Assembly: GCA_038093515.1 (NCBI GenBank)
Contig: JBBPSI010000023.1
Location: 124,001 to 188,000 of the forward strand
Length of the DNA: 64,000 nt
Direction of reading: 5' to 3'
Origin: Butyriboletus loyo
Lineage: Eukaryota > Basidiomycota > Agaricomycetes > Boletales > Boletaceae
Within the stretch, counting starts at the first letter, position 1; each line of letters begins with the position of its first letter. A program made the translations under genes and the position numbers. The notes beneath the pieces are model-generated. The model was not told where the DNA came from. It worked only from the letters and a program-made list of their open reading frames with translations, and ran no database searches. Below, one piece after another: positions 30,426-41,653 of the stretch.

Positions 30426-30772
30426 GTGCAATAGAAACTAAATGATCAATTAATCTCGCCGATAGATTTTGTGAGCTGGTTCGCCAAGTTGCGTTGAGCC
30501 GGCTTGCTCGCGAATTTGGGAGGGGATGCCCTCACTCAGGGCACGCCGCGACGTCGCTTCAGCTCGTTTTTGCTCAACGCCAACGCCAACGCCGACTGAG
30601 CATTTTGACAGGGTAGAAACTAGTAAAAACCCACGAGTCGTCTATTTAGCCACGTACATTTCTCTGACAGGTGTGTACAACTGGCAAGCTCGCTTCGGCG
30701 CCTCGACCTGTCCGTCTTACGCTCGCTCATCTCCAGACTTGGCTAATCCTTAACATCTAACCGCCGTCCACG
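30426..30772. promoter_or_regulatory. Bidirectional intergenic region with a CGCCAA microrepeat
   Basis: This 347-bp spacer lies between the ITPase and BOI-type start codons. It contains three tandem copies of a cgccaa-like hexamer near 30578-30595. No TATA box is obvious on the BOI side. Confidence 0.45.
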
Positions 30773-33700
30773 ATGCCAGAGTATGTCTACGCTCTACACA
30801 ACTTCGTACCCGAACACGAGGACGAAATAGCCTTTGAAGCTGGGCAACCCATCGAGGTCGTCGAGAAAGACGACCGGTACGATGACGGATGGTGGCAGGT
30901 GAGCACACTTCCAACCGTCCTTTCAATTTCCAAACACACCCCACATGTGTCCATCCGACGCGTGGCCCGTGTTCATTCTTCCCCCCCCCAACGCCACGCT
31001 GACCACCCCCCTGCTGCGTTCATCCCCCTCACCCCACGTTGATGTCGCCGTTCATTCGTTGCTTACCGCTCTTTCGTTTCAAGGGCCGTAATGTCGCAGG
31101 CAAAGTTGGATTGTTTCCTCAGAGCTATACGACATCAGCGGCGCCCCCTGGGGGAGTTTCTACCTCCTCTTCTGCCTCCTCTAGTGACCCCATTACCACC
31201 CCACCCGACTCACTCAGTCCTCTCGGCGAAGAACCAGAGTCGACATCCTTGGAAGATGTCGACTCGGATTCCAGGATTGGCATAGCCGTCGGGGAGCCTG
31301 ACGGCGATAACGCTGAAGTCATGAGAGCGACGATGACTGATGTTCAAAAGGCCATCGAGCAGCTCGGAAGAAACGACCGAGATGGAGCACAGAGTTTTAG
31401 CTTTTCGAGTACTCGGGATGGAGATACGGACAGGGAAACGGACGGGACAGAAACTGACGGAGAGATCGGGGAAGGTTGGCATCGCAGCGCTCGGGACAAG
31501 CTTGCCGAACAAGCCCGCAGGGTCGTGGAAGCACAGGCTGCGGTAGAAGCCCGAGAGGCGCAAGATATGCACGAACGCACGAACGCACCCCCAATCGATG
31601 TGGAGATGAGTGACGAGAGTGAGGGTGAAGAAGAAGACTCTGCGTTTCGACACCTGCAGCACATGCACTTTACACGTGACCATCCACACATTCCTGAGGA
31701 AGAGGAGGAGGAGGAAGCACGTCGAAACTCGGTTGCAAAGAGCCACGGACGGAAGAACTCGACCGAGACTTCTTCTGATATTCTTCCCAAGGATGATCCC
31801 TCCTCTCCGGAAGAAGAGACCGGGGAGCGCGCCGCGCAGGCGAATCGGACCTCACTTCCTTCCAGTTCCCCGTTGAGGTCAACACATTCTCCAATCCCCA
31901 ACGACAGACGTTCACCGAGGCCGCTTTCAACTCCCACTACATCTGATGCCATCAAGATTGCCGCACCCGTTCCCATCGTACCTATGTCTATACATATGAT
32001 CCCTATGACCACTTCCCCCGAGCCAGCGGCACGACCCACCAGCGTTACTCGTGATATTCCTGCTGCTCTTCCGTCGCCAGCTCTCACTGCCTCTGGGACC
32101 CGCCAACACTCTCGGCAACCATCCCAGCAGAACAGTGTGTCGTCCGGGGGAAAGGGTTCCGCGGGGACACCTGCGCAGCCAGCACCCGAGGCCGAAGCGC
32201 AAAAGAAGTCAGCAGCTTCTTCAGAATGGACTGTCGACGAAGTCGTTGAGTGGTTAAAGTCGAAAGGATTCGGTCCTGACGTGTATGAAAAGTTTATTGG
32301 TTAGTTTGATTCCTGAACCATTCGACTTTCCGTGACGTCGTTGTCTTGTAGAACAAGAAATCACGGGAGATGTCCTCCTTGAGCTCGATATCAATCTTCT
32401 CAAGGCAGAGATTGGTATCGTGGCTTTTGGGAAGCGCATGCGTATTGCAAACGCCATTGCAGAGCTCCGTCGCCCTCCTTCGATCATTCTAACGGACCAC
32501 CAGCACACACAATGTATCACCCATTCTGTCTCTCAGTCGTTCGCGTACGCCCATTCACCGAGCGGATCAACGCAACATTCGTTAAATAGCCCCATGTTCA
32601 CAAGCATGGGATCGACATTCAACGGACCGCCCTCTTCCACTTTGACCGGTCCTGGAAGCCTCGAGAGCCCCAAAGGGGAAACATTTACGAGTCCGCTCAT
32701 TTCAAAGCGCGTGTCGAGTGTGTCGAGTGTGGGCGCGAGCGTGAATGGCGGCGGCTCGGTCGAGGGTGTCAGCGTGGCTGCTGGGATTGAAAGAGCAGGT
32801 TTAGTCGGCGTAGCGGGGCTCGGCCTCAGAGCTTTGCCAGAGACACAATCTTTGTTGTCTCCGAGTGAAGGTGCGCTTGGTGCTCCGGAGGAGAAGTCAG
32901 AGGGGGCCGAAGATGAGGATGGGGGTGCTCAGAGCGAGGTGAGCGTGTTCGTTTTCTCGTCATGTGTTGCAACTCGCTGATGTGCGTCTGTCTAGGGCGA
33001 GACGGGATCGGTTATTACCAAAAGGCAGCACCGAGGTCTCTTTGGCCGCTCGATGGAGTCTTCTGGATCAGGCAAAGATAAGGAGAAATCCGAGACACCC
33101 AGTGACGCCAAGTCTTCTCCATCCCCGACAAGGACGGCGTCTCCCCGTGTGAAGCGACGTGAATCTCAGGACGACTCCAGCATCCCGGCGAGGTCTCGGA
33201 GTAAGCGCAATGCGGACAGCAAGGGCACGGAAAGGCATAGTTTGTTTGGTGGGACATTTACGTCGTCGATTGGTCGATCCAGAAAGCCTCCTCCTAGGGT
33301 TACGTCGTGAGTGGTTCCTTCATTCTGATGTCGAGAAGGGCAGTGGTTGGCTGAGCCTGGGTCATGGATAGGACACTGTTGGAGGACAGCAGTCCGACGG
33401 AGAAGACATCAGCGTTGAGTCTTTCAAGGTTGTATAGCAGCAGGAAATTCTCTGGGCGTCCTTCGACATCCGATGGCTTGACACTGAACAGTCTCAGGAA
33501 CGGCGTGCGGTCTATTAGCGACGGCGATGCCAAGAGGAGAGAGATGGAAAGAGGAAAGTCGGGTGAGAAGATGAAGGACCAGGAGAAGGCGACGCCCAAG
33601 GTGAGACCCACGGAGCTCAAGGAGGCCGGGCCGTCTCGCAAGCAGACGGTGACACCTCAGGATGGACGTGCGGGATCGCGCGGACCAAACGCGCTCAAGC

Positions 33701-35006
33701 CTGGGAAGAGCATTGTCGAGCAAATTGGACAGCCTGATTATCAGGGATGGATGCGCAAGAAGGGCGACCACTATAGTTCCTGGAAGCTCCGGTACTTTAT
33801 TATCAAGGGACCGCATCTGTACATCTTGCGGAGTAACAGCAAGTCGGTAAGTCGATTTTAGGGAGCGAGATGTTGTCGCCGTTGGTTGCTCACGTTTTTG
33901 GTGCAGGAAACGAAGATCAAGGGATACGTCAATATCGTGGGCTACAAGGTCGTTGCGGATGAGAACGTTGACCCTGGCCGCTACGGATTCCGGATCGTCC
34001 ACGAGACAGACAAGACGCATTTCTTTAGTTCCGACGAACAAGCCGTCGTGCGTGAGTGGATGAAAGCCATCATGAAGGCCACCATCGGCAGAGACTACTC
34101 GAGTGCGTGCTGTCTACGACGTCGCTCGTGGCGATGCTCACGCGCTTTCACAGAACCCGTGGTGTCTTCTGTCAACATTCCTACCATACCACTTACGGTA
34201 GCACAAGCGATGAACCCAGCCCCAAGACCACCTTCACCCACGGCGCGGGCCGCGACGCAAAAGGCTCTGCGGCGGGAGAATCCCAACCAACTCTCGACCC
34301 GCGATGCGCGCATTCTCATGGGATTGCCGTCCCCGGACAATGCTAACCGTATCGATGATGGACAGGAAGGCGAGGGAGGGAGGACCGAATCCTTTTTTGC
34401 AAACCAACCTGCGGAAACGAGCGAAAACGGGTCGATGGCAAAGAATGCCAAGACTGTGCCACCTCGGCCGTCGAGAGAACCCCGTCGAGCGGGTGCGTCC
34501 ACTCGGGATTCGATGGATGTACGTTCCCTTTCTACATTCCTACCTTGGGGGTAAAGTGCGAGCTGACAACATTCCTATTCTCTTTTCAGCAGGCCACCCA
34601 CAGTAGCCTCGTCGACTGGGCAAATTCACATTTACCGAGATCTCATCAGATGACGGATCCAGCCGGACCTTTGTTTGGGGGCCTCGCAATTCTTCGGCTT
34701 GCAGAAGACGTGATGGGCAAGTCTGCTTCGCCTTCGATTCCTGACTCGGCGTTCCCTTCTGGACCCAATGACGACAAACTCGATGGTTTATTCCGATTGT
34801 TCGACTTCCTCCTGGACAATGATGTCAAGATGGGATCTGTTAGTATCAACGACGTTCGGCAAGGCAAGCGGGACAAGTTGATGCAACTTCTCAGGGCACT
34901 CAAAGCCCGGGAAGATAGACGGAAGGAAATCTTGAAAAGTTTAGGGCAAGGGGCAATTCCAGGCGGTCCCGTCATAAACCCTCTTCAGCACTATTTGCTT
35001 CCGTGA
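30773..35006 (+). CDS. BOI1/BOI2-type polarity protein: SH3, SAM and PH domains
   Basis: Boi proteins link Cdc42, formins and exocytosis at growth sites. The N-terminal SH3 domain reads YVYALHNFVPEHEDEIAFEA, EKDDRYDDGWWQ and, after an intron, NVAGKVGLFPQSY. A long acidic, Ser/Thr-rich disordered region follows. Next is a SAM domain (WTVDEVVEWLKSKGFGPDVY, ITGDVLLELDINLLKAEIGI), more disorder, then a PH domain (YQGWMRKKGDHYSSWKLRYF, FRIVHETDKTHFFSSDE, VVREWMKAIMKATIGRDYS). The C-terminal exon carries a conserved helical tail. The 3' end from 34507, including the last exons and 3' UTR, lies in the left arm of a large inverted duplication. A truncated, frameshifted second copy is at 38669-39160. 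Confidence 0.9.
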
Positions 35007-36262
35007 ATTGAAAGGGATATCGCTGCCCCCAAGGTATCTGGTTTGTTTGATATTCTCGAGGTCGATGGACTCGACTAGTACGCTCATTCTGTATCTTGCA
35101 ACATCATCTATTAACCATCACCTATAATGTCACCTGCACTCATTTGCTTTTTTTTTTGGCATGTTTCCGTTGGGATCCATTGACACGTTCCTTTTCGCTA
35201 TTGTTTCTACGATAAAGGCATTTGTACACATTTATTTAGTATATTTGATGGAAATATGATTTATCGAAGGAACATCAGAGTTTGCTCGGCGTGCCCGAAA
35301 CAGAGGCAGTCATTTTGGCATGTACGCCGGACGCTACCAATCGGTGTCGGGTGACGTTCCAGATCTGGGGGAGAAAGATGGGTAAAACCAGGACATACAA
35401 AGGATGTGATCAAAACCCCTACTTCACAGCGAGACGATATAACACGACTGCCGAGTGACATCGTGGTACTCACGATACGCAACCTGTCGTTCCTGGAGGG
35501 AATGGGGTATCAGCGTACTCAAGGACCGACGCGTGCAGTGTGAAAAAGGAGGCGAACGTCACGGCGGGTGCATGGTATAGAATGTTGAGGGACTGCGAGA
35601 CGCCCAGGTCACCTTCCCCCGTCGTCGCTAGCTTGAGAAGGGCGATGGGTACAGACGAACAGCTAGTTGGGAAGCGGGAAAAAAAAATGCAGAAGGGTCT
35701 CAGCAAGAAGGACGGTTCGGGGAGGGTTTGGAAATAGGCATCAGACACATACTTGTCGATGAGCATGGCGGAACAAGCGCCATGAATCGTTCCGCCTCCA
35801 CTCAGCATATCTAAAAGATTTAATTAATTAAATATAACGGTAGCAAAAAGGTCAGCCATGGAATCGAGTGGACGAGTAAAACGACCGGTCCCCGAAATAC
35901 GAAAGGAAGAGGATACACACCATCTTGGACGGTGATTTCGGCCACTACACGACCCTCCGGTTTCTCTGGTTCCTCTGCTTTGGGCACGATAGAGATTTCT
36001 GTCAATACGATCCGAGAGGTGATTTCGGGTTCGTATCCGTGCCTGCCTTTGGCGCTGATGAGGTCGAGGAGGGATTGTTTGAGTTCTTGGGATGCGTTTC
36101 CGCCGATGGTGGACGCGTTCATCCATTCTCGGGTATCTGGCATCTTGGAATTGGGGAAGGGGGAACAACAGAGTGAGGGTGGTGATGCGCGTCGGAGGTG
36201 CTTTATGAGAGCCTTGAAAATTCGAAAGGGGTACCCCCGGGCTTGGTGGATCACAGATATGC
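34507..36262 (+). repeat. Left arm of a large inverted duplication
   Basis: This stretch is nearly identical, in reverse complement, to 37387-39168. It holds the last exons and 3' UTR of the BOI-type gene plus the whole thioesterase B gene with its promoter start. Homology begins abruptly inside the BOI coding sequence at ggattcgat (about 34507). It fades upstream of the thioesterase start after the string ctttcgaattttcaag, read on the minus strand. Scattered substitutions and small indels separate the arms, including an extra cttgtt-type microsatellite in the right arm's first thioesterase intron. Confidence 0.93.
35275..36143 (-). CDS. PaaI-type hotdog thioesterase, copy B (left arm)
   Basis: The gene starts MPDTREWMNASTIGGNAS and has five exons with the same intron positions as copy C. 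The catalytic region reads DMLSGGGTIHGACSAMLID. After a GT-AG intron come NCSSVPIALLKLAT and SQSLNILYHAPAVTNDRLRI, then SRVISSRCEIWNVTRHRLVA. It ends HAKMTASVSGTPSKL. All splice sites and the frame are intact. The HGA/HGG motif and nearby Asp fit acyl-CoA thioesterases; the substrate is unknown. It is transcribed divergently from copy C, with about 1.36 kb between their start codons. Confidence 0.85.
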
Positions 36263-36913
36263 CACCTCTGCCTTTGCGGTAGACGCCAGTTCATGTCACG
36301 AGTCGCGACCAGGGCAAGTGCATCATTCCTTAGGCGCTGCCCAGTCCGCCTCGCTTACCTCGTATACCTCGTGTAGGCTAGTTGTTCAGCATGGGTACGA
36401 AAACGAGGGTTCGTCGGGCTTACCTGCCAGTAACTAGCACGCGTCATGTTGGAAGTTGTGCTAGAAATTTGGTGTCAACATTGGCAGTCCAGAGGATTGA
36501 GGACCTCCTGTTGTACCTGAATCATAGACATAGATTATCAGATGGATTCGTCTTCACAATTCGACAATCAGTACACCGTGAGACCATGCTGGCGCCTTGC
36601 ATGCTTACTTGGCTGATAGCCTGGGGTACCCTTTATTTTTTTTTAGAGAGGCACAACGGTGTATGGCAACCGCCTAGGCTGGTTCCAGTACAGCATGCCG
36701 CCACTAAAGAGGCGCTCAGACGGTGGTGTGAAATGCGGTCCAGGAATAACATTACCACTCTCCAGCCTGGAGGAAATCCATTTACGGAGACATCACGTGA
36801 GGAGCCTTTGACATTCACAGAGACTCGTGACATGAGCCGGCATCTGCCGCAAAGACGGAGGTGGCATATCTGTGATCCACCAAGCCCGGGGGTACCCCTT
36901 TCGAATTTTCAAG
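36213..36913. mobile_element. 701-bp element with 92-bp terminal inverted repeats (MITE-like)
   Basis: Bases 36213-36304 and 36822-36913 are reverse complements of each other over 92 bp, with six mismatches by eye. The ends read cttgaaaattcgaaagg on the left and the complement on the right. There is no transposase frame inside. The core (36386-36815) recurs elsewhere, at 49645-50073. The left arm overlaps the promoter of thioesterase copy B, so the structure may be a small foldback formed with the larger inverted duplication rather than a true MITE. I could not find a convincing target-site duplication. Confidence 0.7.
36386..36815 (+). repeat. Dispersed repeat R, copy 1
   Basis: About 430 bp, very similar to the reverse complement of 49645-50073. 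Shared landmarks include cagcatgggtacgaaaacg at one end, a poly-T next to gagaggcacaacgg in the middle, and gaggagcctttgacatt at the other end. No open frame with family features is seen. It sits between the 92-bp inverted repeats of the surrounding foldback element. Confidence 0.85.
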
Positions 36914-37386
36914 TCGCGGCATATTCAGCGACGGGCGACGCCTGGCCATTCTGATAAGAATGACATTGCGCGAGTGTGAAATTGGAACAGACTCACGGGC
37001 TGGCTCTTGGTGGAGAATCGTGACGAAATGAATGCAGACATGGTGAACGGGGGCGAAGAGAAGGGAGAACGGTTCGAATGCTACTTCAAGTTATAGCTCT
37101 CGGGTGAAGCTGATCCCGACAAGGGCGAATTGAACGACTTCGCGCCGTTGATGGCCTGAGCCGAACAACGCCCAACCGCATTCTCATGCGGCGGCCCTCT
37201 TTGCTCCGACAACGTAATGCGCAGCGAGTAACTTAGAAAGTCATTGCATATCGTCCAGTAGACAGACGAGGAGTCGTTCGTGGTGTCCCCGGTGGTGACA
37301 TGGTGCTGGGTAGCGGACAGTTATTTGCCATCAGATGTAGCTACAAAGTTGAAGGCCTTCACTGACCGGCGTTTCTGCGCTAATAG
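36914..37386. other. Spacer between the arms of the inverted duplication
   Basis: Unique-looking sequence of about 470 bp between the foldback element and the right arm. I see no convincing coding frame, RNA gene or repeat. It should contain the promoter of thioesterase copy C near its right end. Confidence 0.4.
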
Positions 37387-37499
37387 TATAATCCACCAAG
37401 CTACCAAACCCCTTTCGAATTTTCAAGGCCCCCGCTGTAAAGCACCTCCGACGCGCATCACCACCCTCACTCTGTTGTTCCCCCTCTCCCAATTCTAAG

Positions 37500-38400
37500 A
37501 TGCCAGATACCCGAGAGTGGATCGACGCATCCACCATCAGCGGAAACGCATCCCAAGAACTCAAACAATCCCTCCTCGACCTCATCAGCACCAAAGGCAG
37601 GCACGGATACGAACCCGAAATCACCTCTCGGATCGTATTGACAGAAATCTCTATCGTGCCCAAGGCAGAGGAACCAGAGAGACCGGAGGGTCGTGTAGTG
37701 GCCGAAATCACCGTCCAAGATGGTGTGTATCGTCTTGTTCTTGTTCTTGTTCTTTTCCTTCCCTTCGTATTTCGGGACGGTCGTTTCGTTCTTACAATAA
37801 ACCCATCCACTCGATTCAATGGCTGACCTTTTGCTACCGTTATATTTAATTAATTTTAATTTTTAGATATGCTGAATGGAGGCGGAACAATTCATGGCGC
37901 TTGTTCAGCCATGCTCATCGACAAGTGTGTGTCTGATGCCTATTTCCAAACCCTCCCCGAACCGTCCTTTTTGCTGAGAGTCTTATGCATTTTTTTCCCG
38001 CTTCCCAACCAGCTGTTCGTCTATACCCATCGCCCTTCTCAAGCTAGCAACGACGGGGAAAGGTGACCTGGGCGTCTCGCAGTCCCTCAACATTCTATAC
38101 CATGCACCCGCCGTGACGTTCGCCTCCTTTTTCACACTGCACGCGTCGGTCCTTGAGTACGCTGATACCCCATTCCCTCCAGGAACGACAGGTTGCGTAT
38201 TGTGAGTACCACGATATCACTCGGCAGTCGTATTATATCGTCTCGCTGTGAAGTAGGGGTTTTGATCACATCCTTTGTATGTCCTGGTTTCACCCATCTT
38301 TCTCCCCCAGATCTGGAACATCACCCGACACCGATTGGTAGCGTCCGGCGTACATGCCAAAATGACTGCCTCTGTTTCGGGCACGCCGAGCAAACTCTGA
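37500..38400 (+). CDS. PaaI-type hotdog thioesterase, copy C (right arm)
   Basis: Introns 37723-37866, 37925-38012, 38118-38182 and 38253-38310 leave 182 codons including stop. The protein opens MPDTREWIDASTISGNAS and is nearly identical to copy B, with only conservative differences visible (for example NGGGTIHG in place of SGGGTIHG). The frame and all splice sites are intact, so both duplicates may be functional. The first intron carries an expanded cttgtt-type run absent from copy B. Its promoter differs from that of copy B beyond about 75 bp upstream, because the duplication boundary lies there. Confidence 0.85.
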
Positions 38401-38668
38401 TGTCCCTTCGATAAATCATATTTCCATCAAATATACTAAATAAATGTGTACAAACGCCTATATCGTAGAAACAAGAGCGAAAAGGAACGTGTCAATGGAT
38501 CCCAACGGAACATGCAAAAAAAAAAGAGTAAATGAGTGCAGGTGACATTATAGGTGATGGTTAATAGATGATGTTGCAAGACACAGAATGAGCGTACTAG
38601 TCGAGTCCATCGACCTCGAGAATATCAAACAAACCAGATACCTTGGGGGCAGCGATATCCCTTTCAAT

Positions 38669-39160
38669 TCACGGAACCAAACAGTGCCGAAGAGGGTTTA
38701 TGACGGGTCCGCCTGGAATTGCCCCTTGCCCTAAACTTTTCAAAATTTCCTTCCGTCTATTCTCCCAGGCTTTGAGTGCCCTGAGAAGTTGCATCAACTT
38801 GTCCCGCTTGCCTTGCCGAACGTCGTTGATACTAACAGATCCCATCTTGACATCATTGTCCAGGAGGAAGTCGAACAATCGGAATAAACCATCGAGTTTG
38901 TCGTCGTTGGGTCCGGGGGGGAACGCAGAGTCAGGAATCGAGGGCGAAGCAGACTTGCCCATCACGTCTTCTGCAAGCCGAAGAATTGCGAGGCCCCCAA
39001 ACAAAGGTCCGGCTGGATCCGTCATCTGATGAGATCTCGGTAATGTGAATTTGCCCAGTCAACGAGGCTATTGTGGGTGGCCTGCTGAAAAGAGAATAGG
39101 AATGTTGTCGGTTCGCACTTTACCCCCAAGGTAGGAACATAGGAAGGGAACGCACATCTA
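38669..39160 (-). pseudogene. Truncated, frameshifted 3' fragment of the BOI-type gene
   Basis: This is the duplicated end of the gene at 30773-35006. It matches the last exon (DPAGPLFGGLAILRLAEDVM, FRLFDFLLDNDVKMGS) and part of the preceding intron and exon. It lacks everything upstream, including the SH3, SAM and PH domains. A one-base deletion (ttta to tta near 39045) breaks the frame relative to the parent. The last residues also differ (LRHCLVP against LQHYLLP). It is almost certainly not functional as protein. Confidence 0.85.
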
Positions 39161-39168
39161 TCGAATCC

Positions 39169-39600
39169 AAACACCGCCCAGCCACAACGCAACATTTGGA
39201 TTGGTCAAGACTCCCAGCTATGTTATGTAGGCATGTGACCCAGTGTATGCTCACATGACATCACATGACCTGTTGAGATTCTAATCACATGATTGCACAT
39301 GATCTAAGAGTGATCATGTGATCTGCTTACATCACTATTCTACCTGAGGCACAACTAGCCTATCCAAGGTAAGCAAGGTAAGCAAGGCAGACTGGACAGC
39401 AGTAATTATTGTCTGTGAATATTGCACACTGATGTTTTCTCAATCATGACAGATACAGATGACTAGGAGTAGGTACAAATGAATGTGAATGATAGAAGCA
39501 TAAGTGGGCAAAAGCCTGAGGCACTGCCAGAAAGAGCCAGCTGCATTCCTGAATGTAAGGAGCCTGTGATGCATGCAGCTGTGCTCCACCTGGATGTGAA
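39169..39600. other. AT-rich flank with repeated TCACATGA-like motifs
   Basis: The base composition changes sharply here. Several copies of cacatga or its complement lie within 39225-39335, with short direct repeats (ggtaagcaaggtaagcaagg) near 39370. This looks like transposon-derived sequence, perhaps a subterminal region of the recombinase element next to it. No gene is seen. Confidence 0.45.
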
Positions 39601-39604
39601 GGAA

Positions 39605-39930
39605 AAGGCTTACCTCAGTGAATTGGCAGCATGATGTGATGATTGAGCTGTACTGCTGTGCCAGGGTGCTTGTGCAAGCAGGGGGCAAGGATGAGGGCAT
39701 GGTGGCAAAGGTAAAGAGTGAATGATTCACCCAACCACCAATCCATTGTCTTGACAATGTTGAACAGAATACCTTGTAGCAGGTAGTGCAGGGTGCCCCC
39801 TATGCATAGACTATGCCCTTTGAGGTTCAGGAGGTTGTATTGCTGTATCAAGCTTTTTATGTGGTTGGTAACTTCTGCTTTAGTGAGGGGGCACAAGCCT
39901 TTGGAGTGCAGGATTTAGTGGCTGTGCATT
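39605..39930 (-). pseudogene. Tyrosine recombinase fossil (C-terminal catalytic part)
   Basis: On the minus strand the frame reads CPLTKAEVTNHIKSLIQQ, then GHSLCIGGTLHYLLQG, then KTMDWWLGESFTLYLCHHA. This matches the C-terminal core of the tyrosine recombinases widespread in mushroom genomes. The usual consensus there is GHS-x-RIGGT, then GRW and a tyrosine in a YLRHHA-like box. The catalytic Arg is Cys here and the GRW is DWW. A TAA stop interrupts the frame upstream. It is a decayed fragment without a complete gene. Confidence 0.6.
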
Positions 39931-40354
39931 CAGGAATGCAGATTTTGATGGACTCTTAGATTCCTACTATACCACCTTGAACTTTGGCCTTTTATATTGA
40001 ATGGCAAGTCTGAAGATCTGACAGTTGGAGGGGTATTATCGGAGTTGAATCAGCAGTATTTGGAGGGTGTTGTCTTGTATTCAAGCAAGCAATAAATCCT
40101 GAGACCTTCCTGAAATTCCGAAAAATGAAAGTTTGAATTTTGCAACTGGATAACTTGGGATGGATTCTAAGCATTCATACAAGTTGAATGCTATCGTTTT
40201 TAACAAATTCTGATGTTGCATTGAGCAGCTATGAGTGACTGAAGATGAGGTCTATTTTTCAGTGATTTTCCCACATGGCCAAGTTGCCTGAAATCTTAAG
40301 AATGAGTGGGCAACCATTGAGTTTGAAAGAGAATCCCGATGCTTATTTTGGGTG

Positions 40355-40390
40355 TTTTGACTATTTTGACTATTTTGACTATTTTGACTA
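40355..40390 (+). repeat. Minisatellite, four tandem 9-bp units
   Basis: Four perfect copies of ttttgacta in a row. On the opposite strand a short open frame through it reads repeated Gln-Asn-Ser, which is an accident of the repeat. Confidence 0.95.
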
Positions 40391-41225
40391 TCTCGGGTGG
40401 CCCATGTGTTTTGCCTTTTTTGGACAAAGAAAACCATGTGGCTCAGCTGAACACAGATTCCTGTGATAAATGTTGCCATGGGAAAGAAATTTCCTTTTTT
40501 GTCAATCTTGCACACTGAAGCATATGCATGCAAGCCTGAGCAGAGCAGCTCCCTCTTTCTCCCTCCCTCTCCTGCTGCTCCTTTCCCATCCATCCATCTC
40601 CTCTTCTCTACTGCTTGCAAAGCTGATCCACAGGCTTAATGGGTGCACTGCCACTTCCTGCAGTTTTCATTTTCATTACACCCACTGCCTTTAGGGTGTG
40701 ATCCTGTGGGCAACCATATCACTCAAGCTTTATTTCCATGCAGACAAATTTTCAAAGTCCCTCCTTGAAATGATTACCACACAGGGGTCATGCCCTGTTT
40801 GTGAAGTATCAACTCCATCAGGGGGACTGAGACATATATAAATAAATAAATTAGTGTCAGTAGTAACTGTATACTAGAATAATCTGGGTTGGCTATTGAC
40901 CAGATATCTACATAGATAGTTACATATCCCTACATCCTTATCATGTCAACCCCCACAACCTCACCCCAGTGTGCTCAAAATGCTTCTTTTCAAGCTGAGC
41001 ATAATCAGCATGTTTTGGGTTCTTCACCATTTCATCACCAGCCAAACCCTGCTGCTCTGATTGTAAGTCACCTAATCTTATTGTATAATATGAAATAAAA
41101 TGCTAAGCATATACAAATTCTAGAATAATCCCCCAATACCAATTCCTGGCATTCCTCCTCCTATGAATGTATTATCACCACCACCACCACCACCTCAGCC
41201 ATTCCAGTTTCAGCAAGGTCCTCAG

Positions 41226-41653
41226 TGTTACGGTAGTGGTATACTTTTTCTCTCCACTACCACTTGGACTACTTCATTCGCCTAGCCTTTTGCTAGTGCC
41301 TTTTGAACGGCACAAGCCATTCTAGCTTAGTCATCATTTCTCGCACATGGACACCATTTCTCTCATACTCTGGAAGCTTCCAGAGTATTCCTTCCTCATT
41401 TTGTCTTTTCGCTCTTGCGACTCGATTGGGAGCATGGTCTGTGCACAGACCCCACCAGTATATAAACCCAACCGTTACACACTTGTAACTTATCTAGTTC
41501 TACGCAGTTCACTGCTAGCAATTAGTTTCTTTCCAGACTCTTAGTGTGCGCACTAAGACATAGTCTGAAACCCAGCTCAGAAACATTTCACGAGTCCTGC
41601 GGCTACTCCAGAGTGCCGCCTCGCTATTCTAATTGTTAGCGCCCAGCATAACA
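41226..41653 (+). mobile_element. Solo LTR, family A (plus), TSD CTCAG
   Basis: A 428-bp unit starting TGTTACGGTAG and ending AGCATAACA. It is flanked by the perfect 5-bp duplication ctcag (41221-41225 and 41654-41658). An inverted relative lies at 47430-47858. No internal retrotransposon genes are present, so it is a solo LTR left by recombination. Confidence 0.95.

Larger units (their letters stand above)
37387..39168 (-). repeat. Right arm of the large inverted duplication
   Basis: Reverse complement of 34507-36262. It starts near atccaccaagc upstream of thioesterase copy C and ends at atcgaatcc (39160-39168), exactly where the copied BOI exon is cut off. It contains an intact thioesterase and a broken BOI 3' fragment. 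The sequence to the right is unrelated to the BOI gene, so the breakpoint is sharp. Confidence 0.93.

Noticed and set aside
31344..32087. 247-residue minus-strand open frame inside the BOI-type gene
   Set aside because: Serine-rich shadow of the acidic, disordered coding region on the plus strand; no domain or start context.
40252..40620. 122-residue minus-strand frame with QNS repeats
   Set aside because: Generated by the 9-bp minisatellite and surrounding AT-rich DNA; no homology pattern or splice context.
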